DNA of 64,000 nt from Siphlonurus alternatus (taxonomy: Eukaryota > Arthropoda > Insecta > Ephemeroptera > Siphlonuridae), in contig OX463785.1 in the NCBI GenBank assembly GCA_949825025.1, positions 4,629,979 through 4,693,978 of the forward strand, read 5' to 3'. A program made the translations under genes and the position numbers. How positions within the stretch are numbered: the stretch's first letter is position 1; every line of letters begins with the position of its first letter. Positions 33,705 through 52,589 of this stretch are shown one piece after another. The notes below the pieces were generated by a model that worked only from the letters and a program-made list of their open reading frames with translations, had not been told where the DNA came from and made no database searches.

Positions 33705-35585
33705 GTAGATTTAATAGATTTAATAGATTTAATAGATTTATTCAGTTCTTTAGGCTATACAAATAGCATAGAACAAGTCATATACAGTCACAATACATCA
33801 AAACGAAAATACACAAAACAACAATAACAACAAACATAAAGTAAATACAATAACTAGATAGCCAAATAACACATTATTTTTTTTGTAAAAAATCTTTAAC
33901 GCTATAAAACAAATTCATCATAAGATATTTAAATAATTCTTTCTTAAAAGATGCAAATGATCCAGAATTTTTTATATAATCAGGTAAACCATTAAATATA
34001 AGGGGGACAATATAGCTTGGATTATGATCACATAATGACAATGTATGATGTTTTATGTGTAAATTTTCGCGTTGCCGCGTTCCATAATTATGTACATTAA
34101 TGTTACTGCTAAATAACTCTGGATTTTTCTTGGCAAATTTAGCACACTCATATATAAAAACACATGGAAGAGGCAATATATCCAGCTTTTTAAATAGGCT
34201 AACACATGACGTAGGCAAAGGCACACCACACATAGTGCGTATGAGACGTTTCTGCATTACAAAGACAGAAGTTGCTTTAGATGAGTATCCCCAAAAAATA
34301 ACAGCATATTGTAAGTGGCTATAACAATATGAATAATACATAGATTTTAACACCGATTCAGACACGGTATTACGTAGGGAGTGAAGCAAATAAACCCCTC
34401 TGCGTAGCTTTGAATTAAGTGCAGAACAATGATCAGACCAGTTCAAATTTTCAGATAAATGAAGACCTAAAAACTTAGTACATTGAGTGGATTTAATTAC
34501 GGAATTATTAATTTTTAAAAGAGGACTGAACGCAATATTTTTTTGATAAGGGTGAAAATGAATGAAGGTTGTTTTTGAAGCATTTAATGTAAGCAAATTA
34601 TTATTTGACCAATTTTCAATCTCTTCCACAGCCTGTCTAACTTTAACTAAAACAGTAGCTTGATCTGGATGACATATGATATTATTAGTATCATCAGCGT
34701 ATCTAACAAGTACACCCTGCTTGACATATTTTGTCATATCATTTGTATAAAGATTAAAAAGGGGTGGACCGATGTTGGTACCTTGAGGGACACCCTTATT
34801 AACGACAACTGAATCTGAATAAATATTGCTGCTGCTTCCATTATCCAGAAATTGATTAATTACCACCCTCTGTACCCGATTTGACAAAAATGAGCGTATC
34901 CATAATAACGCTCTCTCTCCAACTCCGTTATCAGCAAGTTTTCTTAACAGTATTGAGTGGTCCAAGGTGTCAAAGGCTTTATTATAATCATAAAAAAGCC
35001 CCAAAGTTTCAGCACGAGAGTCTAAAGAGTTGTAAATTGGATCTAACAAGTTAAATATTGCAGTATTTACAGATTTATGGGGAGTAAAGCCATGCTGGTC
35101 TGGAGGTTGCACTGTCAATAAAAAGTATATAAATTGATTATAAAAAGCCTTTTCAAAGACTTTAGAAAATGGAGATAAATGAACTATTCCACGGTAATTA
35201 TTTGGGTCTTTTTTACTATTTTTTTTAAAATATGGATATACTAAAGTATTTTTAAGTTCAGCAGGGAAAGTACCAGTTAAAAAAGATTTATTAATTATTT
35301 TTGTAAATGGGGCAGCTATGAAATTAGTGGATAATTTGACAATAAAACATGGTATATCATCAAGTCCTTTAGCATGAGAATTTGGGAGACTTGCAATGAT
35401 TTTTTTAGTATCTGCAACACTTAAGTATTCCAAATCAAATTTAACAGGAGCTTCAGATATTGGAATAGGTTCTTCTAGCTGTATAATCGAGGGCCCCCCT
35501 GCAAATGTTAAATTAAAAATATCAGCAACTGACTGTACTGTAATATTTGTGTCATCGAACCTCCGGAGTGATCGGAAGTAATTTG
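33705..35585 (-). mobile_element. 5'-truncated LINE (second family)
   Basis: A reverse-transcriptase ORF and 3' UTR ending ACTGAATAAATCTATTAAAT with three or four ATTAAATCT tail units (33705-33745). The coding frame reads upstream to about 35585, where a stop precedes it and homology appears to end. No endonuclease domain and no clear target duplication. Confidence 0.85.
33874..35433 (-). CDS. LINE reverse transcriptase (partial ORF2)
   Basis: 519 residues listed; the same frame extends about 50 codons further 5' without a methionine (QSVADIFNLTF, EEPIPISEAPV), so the start is truncation rather than a true initiator. Motifs: GLDDIPCFIVK, NNYRGIVHLSPFSKVFEK, LGLFYDYNKAFDTLDHSILL, NKGVPQGTNIGPPLFN, catalytic YADD (VRYADDTNN), and the thumb/C-terminal HNYGTRQRENL ... 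FYSVKDFLQ. No RNase H. Placement within the CR1/Jockey group is inferred. The frame is open through the end. Confidence 0.85.
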   Translation of the reverse strand: MEYLSVADTKKIIASLPNSHAKGLDDIPCFIVKLSTNFIAAPFTKIINKSFLTGTFPAELKNTLVYPYFKKNSKKDPNNYRGIVHLSPFSKVFEKAFYNQFIYFLLTVQPPDQHGFTPHKSVNTAIFNLLDPIYNSLDSRAETLGLFYDYNKAFDTLDHSILLRKLADNGVGERALLWIRSFLSNRVQRVVINQFLDNGSSSNIYSDSVVVNKGVPQGTNIGPPLFNLYTNDMTKYVKQGVLVRYADDTNNIICHPDQATVLVKVRQAVEEIENWSNNNLLTLNASKTTFIHFHPYQKNIAFSPLLKINNSVIKSTQCTKFLGLHLSENLNWSDHCSALNSKLRRGVYLLHSLRNTVSESVLKSMYYSYCYSHLQYAVIFWGYSSKATSVFVMQKRLIRTMCGVPLPTSCVSLFKKLDILPLPCVFIYECAKFAKKNPELFSSNINVHNYGTRQRENLHIKHHTLSLCDHNPSYIVPLIFNGLPDYIKNSGSFASFKKELFKYLMMNLFYSVKDFLQKK

Positions 35586-35659
35586 CTTTTTACCATGTGT
35601 TTTTATTTTAATTTGAAATACGTCTATATAGTTATATTTTACCTTAATTTTATTAACAG

Positions 35660-36000
35660 GAAAGGGGGTGGGGGGGTGAGACTGCTCGTATCTCTTTTAA
35701 AGTGAGAAAAAAGTGAAGTACTGCTAAAACACTCTGAAAAAAAAATCTAAGCCTTAGTTTGCCAAAAGAGTAATGTATTTCCGCCAAAAAAAAAATAGTG
35801 AGAAAATAAATATTATTTGGTTTTCACATTTTATGCATGTGATTTTAAGAGCAAATCGATTCAACCTCCCCCCCCCCCTCCTTTGTGATAAAAAATGCTG
35901 GGCTATGTTAGGTTTAACTGTAGCATTACCAAGGGGAGGAGGGAGTGGAAACAGACCACAAATTTTTTCAGGAGACTGCTATAAAAATTCGGATACGAAT
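35660..36000. repeat. Dispersed repeat family J, copy 2
   Basis: Shares AGTAATGTATTTCCGCCAAA and the C-rich block with 30480-30730. Confidence 0.5.
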
Positions 36001-36063
36001 TATTGTGAACATTATTAAATTTACACAACAAAGTATTTCAGTAAAAAAATAGTAAGAAAAAAA

Positions 36064-36240
36064 GTAAAAGTATAAGATTCCAAGCAGTGGGTCTTTTGAC
36101 CTCCTCCCCCCCCCCTTCGTTGGAAGTTCATCGTGGGACAAAAGAACTAGTAAAAGTATAAGATTCCAAGCAGTGGGTCTTTTGACCTCCTCCCCCCCCC
36201 CCCCCCTTCGTTGGAAGTTCATCGTGGGACAAAAGAACTA
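36064..36240. repeat. Tandem duplication of an 86-bp unit
   Basis: Two direct copies of AGTAAAAGTATAAGATTCCA ... GTTCATCGTGGGACAAAAGA, with poly-C tracts of different length (10 and 15). They end 11 bp before the left TTAA of the piggyBac-type element. Confidence 0.85.
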
Positions 36241-36937
36241 GGTAATATTAACCCTACACCGGCTGGACTGGGTAGAAGTTACACCATTGGCACTTTATGC
36301 AACATTTTCACCGAGAAATTATCAAAATAGAAACCCAAGGTTTCATGACTTTACTTATATTACTTGTACGTAATACTAGTAAAAAAATTGAACTTGGGAC
36401 TCAAATCTGTTAATTATAAAATATAATTAAAGTGTAAATAGTACAGAGCAAGTCGGGTGGTGTAACTGATACCCAGTATACTTATAACATACACCATCAA
36501 AAAGGTCGTGCGTTCAACTTGATTGTAGGGGGAGAGGAGGGATTTCTCCCCCTCACAACAACATAGCTTTACGACCCGACCTTTTTTTATGCACTCTCGT
36601 TTTTAGATTTCTCGACAAAATTATCAAGAGGAGAGAAAAGTTGCTACTTATTACTGATCTAAATATTTATAATAATAAGTTATATAGATTAGGATTATTG
36701 GTTTATAATAATATTATATAGCATATTATATAGTATGTATAGTATGTAGTAGCATAAAACATAATTGTTTACTATAATATATACATATTATGTATTATTA
36801 TTATGTACATATTATAATAAATAATGATGTTTTATGCTAATACATACTATATTATATAGTATATAAATAATGCTTTATTTATACTTGTTATTAATATATG
36901 CATAAATATGTTTGGAATTGGACGAATAATATGAATT

Positions 36938-36940
<3 letters not shown>

Positions 36941-37021
<81 letters not shown>

Positions 37022-37101
37022 TACATATAATATAATATAATATAATATAATATAATATAATATAATATAATATAATATAATATAATATAATATAATATAA
37101 T
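36941..37101. repeat. (TA)n and (TAATA)n microsatellites
   Basis: About 39 TA units to 37018, then about 15 TAATA units to 37101. Confidence 0.95.
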
Positions 37102-37144
37102 TTGTATTATATTATGTACATTCATATAATATGAATGTACATAA

Positions 37145-37301
37145 TACATTCATATTATAATTGCCAAGTAGCTTATTCATGTATGCAACGGGAGAGTGTC
37201 GCCGCATTGAAATTACTCACTTATTTTACTATTTTCAATGCGGCGACACTCTCCCGTTGCATACATGAATAAGCTACTTGGCAATTATAATATGAATGTA
37301 C
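37145..37301. repeat. Near-perfect long palindrome
   Basis: Arms of about 68 bp without a visible mismatch: TACATTCATATTATAATTGC ... GTGTCGCCGCATTGAAA at the left and its complement at the right, with a loop of about 21 bp (TTACTCACTTATTTTACTA). The arm identity suggests recent origin or gene conversion. Confidence 0.9.
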
Positions 37302-38117
37302 GTACATAGAAGTTTTGTGTATTATTGCATCTGTATTATAGGTTGAAAAATATTTTCAAATTGTTTGTTTCCACAAAAGCTACCTTCATAAACGCACAAA
37401 ATACATATTATAGTGATAGTAATCATTGTGGGTGACTGGACACTTTAGTGAATTGGATACCCTTTTTTTTACGTCACCCATTGAGTTGTTATACTGTTTT
37501 TTTTTTCTGTACAGATACTCAGTAAACAACTATTATTAATTTTATAAAAATATTATTATATATATTTATATGATACGAGTCATTCCTTTACTCATCCCAT
37601 ACTAATATAACTTGTATACCAAATAAATGTGATTATGATCAGTATTTATTGTGTATGTTTATGAAGGTAGCTTTTATGGAACCAAACAATATGAAAATAT
37701 CTTTTACATTACAGGTGCAATAGTATACTTACCTGCTACGTACCTTTGCATTATAGCTGCCAAATAACTTATTAAAATTCATTTATGCAACGCGACAATG
37801 TGTCGCCGCATTGAATATTCCTAATAAATTCTTTTTGAAAACTACATTGTTAGGGGAACTAAATGTTTTATTATTACTGCCACATTGTGTGGTTCAAATG
37901 CGGCATTTGAAAACTTTGAGTCGGTCAAAAGTAAAAATATATACACTCTCGTTCTTAGATATCTCGACAAAATTATCAAGAGACGCGGGACGAGTAACTA
38001 CTTATTAGGCTTATTACATATGTAAATAATTATAATAAAAAGAATTATATAGATTAGAATTATGTAATTATAATATTATATAGCATATTATATATATATA
38101 TATATATATTTATATAG

Positions 38118-38239
38118 TGTATGTATGTATGTATGTATGTATGTATGTATGTATGTATGTATGTATGTATGTATGTATGTATGTATGTATGTATGTATGT
38201 ATGTATGTATGTATGTATGTATGTATGTATGTATGTATG

Positions 38240-38301
<62 letters not shown>

Positions 38302-38423
38302 TGTATGTATGTATGTATGTACGTATGTATGTATGTATGTATGTATGTATGTATGTATGTATGTATGTATGTATGTATGTATGTATGTATGTATGTATGT
38401 ATGTATGTATGTATGTATGTATG

Positions 38424-38462
<39 letters not shown>
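38118..38462. repeat. (GTAT)n then (TA)n compound microsatellite
   Basis: About 77 GTAT units with one AAAT and one GTAC variant, then about 16 TA units. ORFs on both strands here are artefacts of the repeat. Confidence 0.97.
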
Positions 38463-38468
<6 letters not shown>

Positions 38469-40796
38469 TTATATAGTGTATGTATGTATATATATACATA
38501 CATATACACTATATAAATATACAATATGTACTCAATATAGTATATAATATATACTATTGAAGTCTTGAAATGACTCACTTATATTAGTACATTCCACGCA
38601 ACGACTAAAATAATAAGACTTTTAGTTCCTAACAATATAGATTTCAAAGTAGAATTTATGTTATTTTGAATTTTCAATACGGCGACACACTTTCACCTTG
38701 CATAATTAATAAGCTACTTGGCAGTTATGATATGAATGTACATAGAAGGTTTGTATATTATGGCACCTGGAGTTGGAAAGATATTTTCATATTGTTTGTT
38801 TCCATAGAAGCTACCTTCACAAACACACAAAATAATGATAATTATCATATTTATGATACGAGTCATTCCTTTACTCATCCCATACTCATATAACTTGAAT
38901 ACCAAATAAATGTGATTATGATCAGTATTTATTGTGGATGTTTATGAAGGTAGCTTTTATGGAACCACACTATATGAAAATATTTTTCGCACTTCAGGTG
39001 CAATAATATATAAATACCTGCTACGTACCTTCGCATTATAACTGCCAAATAACTTATTAAAATTCATTATAGCAACGCGACAATGTGTCGCCGCAATGAG
39101 TTAATTACACTAATAAAATCTTCTTGCAAACCATATTATTATGGGTACTATATGTTTTATTATTACTGCCGTATAATGTGAGCCAAGTGCGGCATTTGAA
39201 AACTTTGAAGTGGTCAAAAGTCTAAATATATGTGTCATACGAAACTCATATACCTGCGTGTGTGTTACCCTCAAATAAAAATTCGCCGCGAATTTATAAC
39301 GTTTTAAATATCGATCGAATGATATCGATTTCTTGCCCAAAATTTAACAAAACGATATTTTTTGGCATTTAGACAGGTAGAAATTTTGTTCAGTCGTTCC
39401 TAAGACTCCAGTGAAGTGATAACTATAGTGCCCAGACAAAATTTCTCCGATTGAAGAAAGGATTAACATCTTGGAGTGGTAAGTGCACTTATCCATTTAT
39501 TACGTTGGGGAGTTTTCTTACACGTAGTGTCATTGTGATGTATATATAATAGTATACCAAGTAAATTATATCACTAAGAAAATAAGATGCGAATAATTTA
39601 TTAAAAATAATAATTAAATTATAAAATTATTATTATAAATTATATGTAATATGAACTTTTATATATTATTCAAATTAGTAGAGATATAAGATATAACATA
39701 ATATGTTCATTGAATTTATATGAAGGATTTATAATGAATAGTTCAAATCTCCCAATACTATTGGCACGGTACAGGAGATATCCGATCAGATTCACATAAT
39801 GATGTAAACTGTACAAATATATAGCGCATCTTTATTGACCGGGACGCTTCTCTGAAGTAATTGCTAAATAATTAGTATAATTTGTACAAGCAACGGAGCT
39901 AAAATAATACAAATCACCATAAACCTTTCATCCGCATTTAATATTTATTGCAAGACAAGGTGTTTTATATGCGTTGAACGAATTGCTACCACATTCTATT
40001 TCTGAATATCTACATTACTAAAGTATGATAGCAACGTGAAATAATTATAAACTGACATAAAATTTGTCCCATATTTTAATATGCCAAATACTTCATGCAA
40101 ATTCATTAATATTTTAGACTGTTTTATATATTCCATATTACATACACAATATTCCTAAAAAGTATTTTAGGGCGCTTTATATTTATTTTGTGCCATAAAG
40201 CGTTGAATGACGATCCTTATATGCTAACAATTTTATTCACAATTTTTTCATCGTCAATGATTGAAAACAACTTTGCTGTTCCTTTATCATAAATTTTGTC
40301 ACAGGAATTCTAATTTCCATAAGTGTTCAACTCCTAACTTATTCAGTTTTCATATACATTAATATAAAACAACAACAGTAACATGCTATAATATCAATCT
40401 TTTTTTAATAATTAATATGAATTAATTTTTCAATAAATTATCAGATTTTTTTTATTTTTTACTGTAATTGCATAACAAATTTATATTTATTAGAGTTTCA
40501 ACTGAAAAATTGTGAGATAAGAAAATAAGATGTGAGATAAGAAAATAAGATGCGAAAATAGCAAATTAGAGAGACAGAAAGAGGAAGAATTGAAACGATT
40601 ATATGAAAACTATATATTTTTATAATTTTTTTTCTTCATCTTTTTCATCCTGTCGCAATTTTATAGAAACACAATGTTGGGATCTTTGATTCATACTTTT
40701 TTTTAGTATAAAATAAAAATGCATGAAATATTTTCCTGTAAAACAACAAAAAAACTGCAAAATAATATCTTCACTAGCTGTTTGAAAAACCTCTAA

Positions 40797-40937
<141 letters not shown>

Positions 40938-41347
40938 ATTTATCAATAATTACATTTAGAGAAAAAAAAAGTTATAAAAATATTATAGCAGCAAGTGTTT
41001 TATATATGTTCATTATATACATTGCCTAAAAATAGTAAATACATATGAAAATATTGTATTATATTAGGAAAAATATGTCGCAATATACACGTTTGCAAAT
41101 GTTAATTTCAGAGAGAAAAAAATTTATTGTAACATGATCTGCTGCCGTTATAATGCAGGGGACAAGAGATACTAATTGCGGAATCAATTTTGTTCACAAA
41201 TAAACTGTAAAAAATTGAAAATACCGTGATTGACTCAACTGACTGCATTATAATTTATTAGAATGTTATTTGACTTTAGTTGAACTGACGCGTTGTGAGG
41301 CGCTCTTTGATAAACACTATCTTTCAATTAATACACGAAATTGAATT

Positions 41348-41387
<40 letters not shown>

Positions 41388-42029
41388 TATATATTATATG
41401 TATAGAGTGTACTGTATATATAATACGTTCGATGAAATTACGTAAATGTAATTTTATTACGTTGATGCGTTTTGTCAAATACAATATTATACGAAAAATA
41501 TAGTAACAATTCAATACTGCTCTCAATATTAGAATAAATTGTAAGAATAAATGTAAAAAAAAAATCTCTTTAGGAACAGATACATAATATCAGATCAGAT
41601 ATGAATTAGTATAGTAACATTTTTTTCCTTCTCAACAGTACGGATGGTACTGTACGTTAAGAATAAACTATGCAGTTATGAACAGAACTATTATTGCAGC
41701 TCTTTTTATTGTCTCTCTTTGTCTTTATCTCGCTCCCCCATTCAATATAAATATCAATTATCAAAGTAGATCTATCGATCAATCGTTAGTCCTTCGAGCT
41801 ATGTGAACTGTGTCACGGAAATCGTAAAAATTCTGCGTAGCAATAAAAAAAATTACTATTTTTTTTCAAGAAAAAATCTTATTTCACATCGAAGCTTTAT
41901 AAAATCTCCATGTTAGCTTTTTTCTATCAAAAAGTTCTAAAAATATAATGAAATGGCGTCAAATACTTTTTGCAAGATTTTTTTTGAAAAAAATAGTTTA
42001 ATATTTTTTCTTAAGTAGTAGTATTAGTG

Positions 42030-42395
42030 GGAGTTGTGGCACAGTGCGCTTGACCGGGTCTCGTCAGATCACCGAAGTCAAGCAACGCCGAGCGTGTTAG
42101 TAGTTGGATGGGTGACCATTTTCAACAAAACAGCACGTTTCCCACACAGGGATAAATCGTTGTGCTTTTCCACTATGTGGTTCCCCTGGCTTTGGTTGAC
42201 CATTGCACGTCCGGTTCATTGACAAAATCTGTAGCGTCCATCCTGACTGAACTTTCCACGTTTCCCTCAGTCCCAGGTAAATGCCGGGACGGATTGCAAG
42301 GCCGTGGCCGCCCCCGTTCCGGAAGAGCCCGTAAAGCGCTCATGTTATAGTTTCGGAAGGTTCGGGGTTTGAAAGTAGTATGTAATTAGTTAGTA
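42030..42395 (+). mobile_element. 5S rRNA-derived SINE
   Basis: Positions 42057-42118 match the internal part of eukaryotic 5S rRNA, including its internal promoter region: GGGTCTCGTCAGATCACCGA, AGTCAAGCAACGCCGAGCG and GTTAGTAGTTGGATGGGTGA. The first and last 5S segments are absent. An unrelated 270-bp body (GCCGTGGCCGCCCCCGTTCC, TTTCGGAAGGTTCGGGG) and an A-rich tail follow. This is the layout of 5S-headed (SINE3-type) retroposons; it is not a working 5S gene. Confidence 0.8.
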
Positions 42396-43076
42396 GAAAT
42401 ACACAAAAGGGTTTGAAAAAAAAAATAGCCTCTCCCTTTCGCTCTCTCCTTCTCTGATTTGATATTTTCACATTTTATTTTTTCATTTCAAAATTTGTAA
42501 CATAAAGATCTAGTAAACTTATATATGCAATGCAATTCCTGTAAATAAAATATTATGGATAATACATTGACAAGGTATTGCATATATATAGGTGATAAAA
42601 CATTGATATTATAGACTTTTTTTTTTATTATTTTTTTTCTTCGATATGAAAACCGAGTAAGGATTAAACACTTAGTCAAGTTACAATTCCTGTGACAATT
42701 TTTGTGATACGGGAACTTCATTGAAATTTTTATTCAATCATTGCCGATAAAAAACAATGTGAATAAATCGATAAAATGTAAGTTTCGTCATTCAACGTTT
42801 TGTGGCACAAATATGAAGCGCCCTGATTTTTACTAGGAATATTTTGTATAGAATGAAGAATATATAAAACAGTCAAAAACTTAAATTATTTTGCATAAAA
42901 TATTTAGCACATTGAAATACAGGGTTAAGTTTACGTCAGCTCATAATTGTTTTACAAGCATAATGATAGTGTATTTATTTAGAGACTCGGTAAAGTGGAA
43001 TGCGACAACAATGAATGGATTGTGCATTCATGAATATAACTTTTACTTGCCGCTCTTTTCATCTCTAGTCCCACCT

Positions 43077-43078
<2 letters not shown>

Positions 43079-43148
<70 letters not shown>

Positions 43149-43200
43149 TCCCTCTCCCTCTCCCTCTCCCTCTCCCTCTCCCTCTATCTCTCTATCTCTC
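43079..43200. repeat. (CT)n / (CTCTCC)n microsatellite
   Basis: About 32 CT units, then about 8 CCCTCT units. Confidence 0.95.
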
Positions 43201-43449
43201 CCTGTCGCAAACTTTTTCCCCAACCTGTAATTTTTTCTCCATTCCTCTTCTCTTTTTACCTCTGTATATATACCTGTGATAACATCTCCGTGTATTGACT
43301 ACCTATCGTCAACTGTATTATTTCATTGTATTCTAAATTTTGTTATACTGAAGCAGCATTAGCTCTGTCGAAATAGAAAAAAATAACATACACAGATGTA
43401 AATAAAATATTACCAAAAAAGTTTTAAAAAGAAAATTTAGATGCTAGAA

Positions 43450-43478
43450 CATATTTATTTATTTATTTATTTATTGAT

Positions 43479-43570
<92 letters not shown>
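43450..43570. repeat. (TTTA)n microsatellite
   Basis: About 30 TTTA units with one TTGA variant. Confidence 0.95.
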
Positions 43571-43575
<5 letters not shown>

Positions 43576-43868
43576 TATGCTACACTATATATAGATAATA
43601 ATTTGATAGGAAATCGATATTTTTTAAAACCCAAGTAAAAAAATGAGATCAAAAATATAACATTTATAATAAATTGAGGATATCGATCTCGCAAATATAA
43701 CGTTCCTGCTGTCACAAAATGTACATAAATTATTATGTATATATTCCTTTTTTGTATTCTTCTGCATAGTTCGCTATTCAATTCTACAGTTTTTATTTAT
43801 CTCAGTATTGATAAAAACTTTTTTTTAAAAAAATTTTTTCTCATTCATTGATATTTTTATTTCAGGCA

Positions 43869-49965
<6,097 letters not shown>

Positions 49966-52102
49966 CCATTTTGCTATGGTTCCTTGACTTTCTTGCGAAA
50001 CGAGTTCAAGTTTTGATTTTAATATTTCAATTTTTAATTTTTTTCATACTGTTGGAAAATAGAGATTTTTTTATATTCATAATCTTCTTTTTTTATTATT
50101 ATATTTGAAGGCGAAAAATATTATTTAAATTTTTTTAAAAAAATCTGTAAGATGAATTAAATTTTAATAGAGATATGGTTAAAATTCAGTGAAAAATATA
50201 TAGTTTTAATTTTTTGAGGTCGGAAGTTGAAGTATATTTTTATATGTAGGAATTTTTTTAAGTTCCTCTGTGTCATTATTGTCACAAAAGTTTGATATCT
50301 TTCAATCTGCACTCTTCAAGAGAGCGTAAATCTCACTCCTTCTGTATATATCCCCTATTCTGGAATTATTAGACATTTTATTTTAACAATAATAAGCAAT
50401 CTGATAATTCAGGTGAGAGCAATTATGAACTCTAAATCGGTATAAAACGTAACTCATTGTTGCGCTCATCTGAAAAAGTAGACAGGACATAATTACAGTG
50501 ATATATCGGTAGGCACATAACTAATATTCCGTACGAGGGAGGATTTGATGACGTCACAAATTCACAAGAAATGAAAAAAGCAATACTGCGGGAAATAGCA
50601 GTTCTCTAGTATTCTCATTTTTTACACACGTAATTTACCAGGCTTATGTTTAATTGCTCGCATCAGCTCGGATCCTGTAAAGAATTTCGAGGGGGGGAGG
50701 GGGTAGAGTTGCTTCATGTTAAAAAAAGGAGTGATGGGAACTCCTATATTGCCCATGTTAAATCTAAAATATCAAGGGAGGGCTGTAGACCCCCAGCTTA
50801 TCCCCCTCCTCCCCGCTGGATCCGCGCCTGTGCTCGCTGACACAGTAGCTGGCGAAGAGGGCAAATTTTCATGCCCTCTCGAAATGTATGTATCTATAAA
50901 GAAGTCTCGCAAATCCTTCAATAATTCAGTATATAATTTTGTTACTTGTTGATAATTAACTTACTGCTGCATTTGATTGAAATAATGTAATTAAGAACAT
51001 GAAAGAACATTCAATATAAAATGTATTTCAAAGATAAAATAAAAGTATGACAAATATTTTGATAATTAAATGTAGCAAATCTTTTGTGTTCATTTTATTC
51101 ATGTATACCATATATACCATGAATAAAATGAACACAAAAGATTTGCTACATTTAATTATCAAAATATTTGGTTACTTTATTATTTTTTTGTTTATATCAA
51201 AAAATAGAAATTAGTAATTTTACATACCTACTAATTATTTGTAAATTAAATTTCTAATATTTTTGTAAGAAGTTCTAATTCCAAACCATAATTTCTCTAA
51301 AAAATAAAGACAAATAAATGTTAACCTCTTATTATTAATTTTCACTCTTTTTTTCTTTTTTCAATCAGTATTTTCGCTTTTATTTATTTTCGTAAAGGCT
51401 CAATTAGAGAGATATTTATAGATTTAGGAATTAAGTCGCACTCAACACATCATCTATCAAAATATAAGGTTGAGAGAATTTATTTCATTGACTTTAGAAA
51501 AAATATATGTAATAAAACATGAATAGTATATTATATATAATTTATACTGCTTATATGTGAAAGTGCATTATGCTTTTTTTTTATTTTTCGACTTTATTAG
51601 CGTATGAATATTAATTATTGTCACACCACTCTTTTACATTCATTATTTTTCCTTACGAGTCAAATTACAATTTTAATTTTATAATTGAATCTCAAACCAT
51701 GACTTTATAAAAACTTTCTAAGATAGTTTGAGGAGGAAATGTGCTTCGACTTGGGGGGAATCAGTTTGAGAACGAGAGATAATAAAAATGCCCTCGCCGC
51801 CGCCGCTACCTGAAAAAAGGTTCAAGGCGAGTACAAAAAAAAAAAAAAATAGCATCATCTAATCTTCATTCATTGCTTCCTTATGGCATATTTATATTTC
51901 TTATTAAGTTATATATAAACTATAATTTTGATGCTGTTCTTTTGAAAACAGTACAATATATAGAGAGATTGTTTGTTCACACAGTGATAAAATTGCAAAG
52001 TATTTGATTGATAAGGTCAATAGTTATAAGCTTTCAAAGACTGTGGTACTTTCTACACCATGCGACCTTCTCAGTAAAATTTTTCAGCCGGCCGCACGAG
52101 GG
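49966..52102. other. 3' part of the piggyBac-type element, no further gene
   Basis: 3' UTR and AT-rich sequence. It contains a C/G-rich patch at 50680-50850, poly-A at about 51837-51849, and the right terminus with subterminal motifs at 52045-52102. No second ORF is credible. Confidence 0.5.
51052..51170. repeat. Near-perfect palindrome
   Basis: Arms of about 52 bp: AAATATTTTGATAATTAAAT ... GTTCATTTTATTCATG mirrored without visible mismatch, loop of about 14 bp. Confidence 0.9.
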
Positions 52103-52589
52103 TTAAATAAGCATCAATAAATAATGAAACGAAATCTTGAAAATAAAATTTGCAGTAATTATAGTCAAGTAGACAGTAACTTTCAGAATTCGTCTATATT
52201 ATAATTGTTGCACTACTCTGTTTTTTTTCCTAGTAAAAGTCATGTATATTATATCCGGGAAGTAAGTGTACTTTTTATTTTAAATAAAAAAAAGCAATTT
52301 TTTTTTTGAGTATAATATTCATGTTATTTTTAATACTAATATACAAAGACATGTTATGTAACTACAACCACAAAATATAACATCAACTATTTTAAGGGTA
52401 AGAGAACACGAATCAGCTGATCGACGTAGTCCCATTTTATTAACATGTGTAAACCTTGAGAATTATTTTAGACAGTATCCTTACGATTAGCACCAAGAAG
52501 TTGTAGATAAATTTTCAAAACAATCTGACGATTGTTAAATTAAGTTTGTAAGTTTTCACTATAGGCTATAGGGCTTTCCCATGGAGAAC

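Larger units (their letters stand above)
36590..39230. repeat. Two diverged direct copies of a ~1.3-kb unit
   Basis: ATCTCGACAAAATTATCAAG occurs near 36610 and 37965. GCGGCGACACTCTCCCGTTG near 37240 corresponds to GGCGACACACTTTCACCTTG near 38680. TTTATGAAGGTAGCTTTTAT occurs near 37660 and 38943. Each unit has internal inverted blocks (AAGCTACCTTCA against TGAAGGTAGCTT). No coding potential. Confidence 0.65.

Noticed and set aside
33874..35585. A second LINE carrying an endonuclease domain
   Set aside because: The reading frame ends about 50 codons upstream of the listed start with no endonuclease motifs; the copy is 5'-truncated.
38060..38578. Several 79-172-residue ORFs on both strands (HTYI and MYVC repeats)
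   Set aside because: They are translations of the GTAT/TA microsatellite; all frames stay open because the repeat lacks stops. The same applies to ORFs at 7036, 8518, 25628, 36847, 40620, 43441, 46251 and 49423.
42057..42118. A functional 5S rRNA gene
   Set aside because: Only the internal part of 5S is present; the 5' and 3' stem-forming ends are replaced, and a SINE-like body follows.
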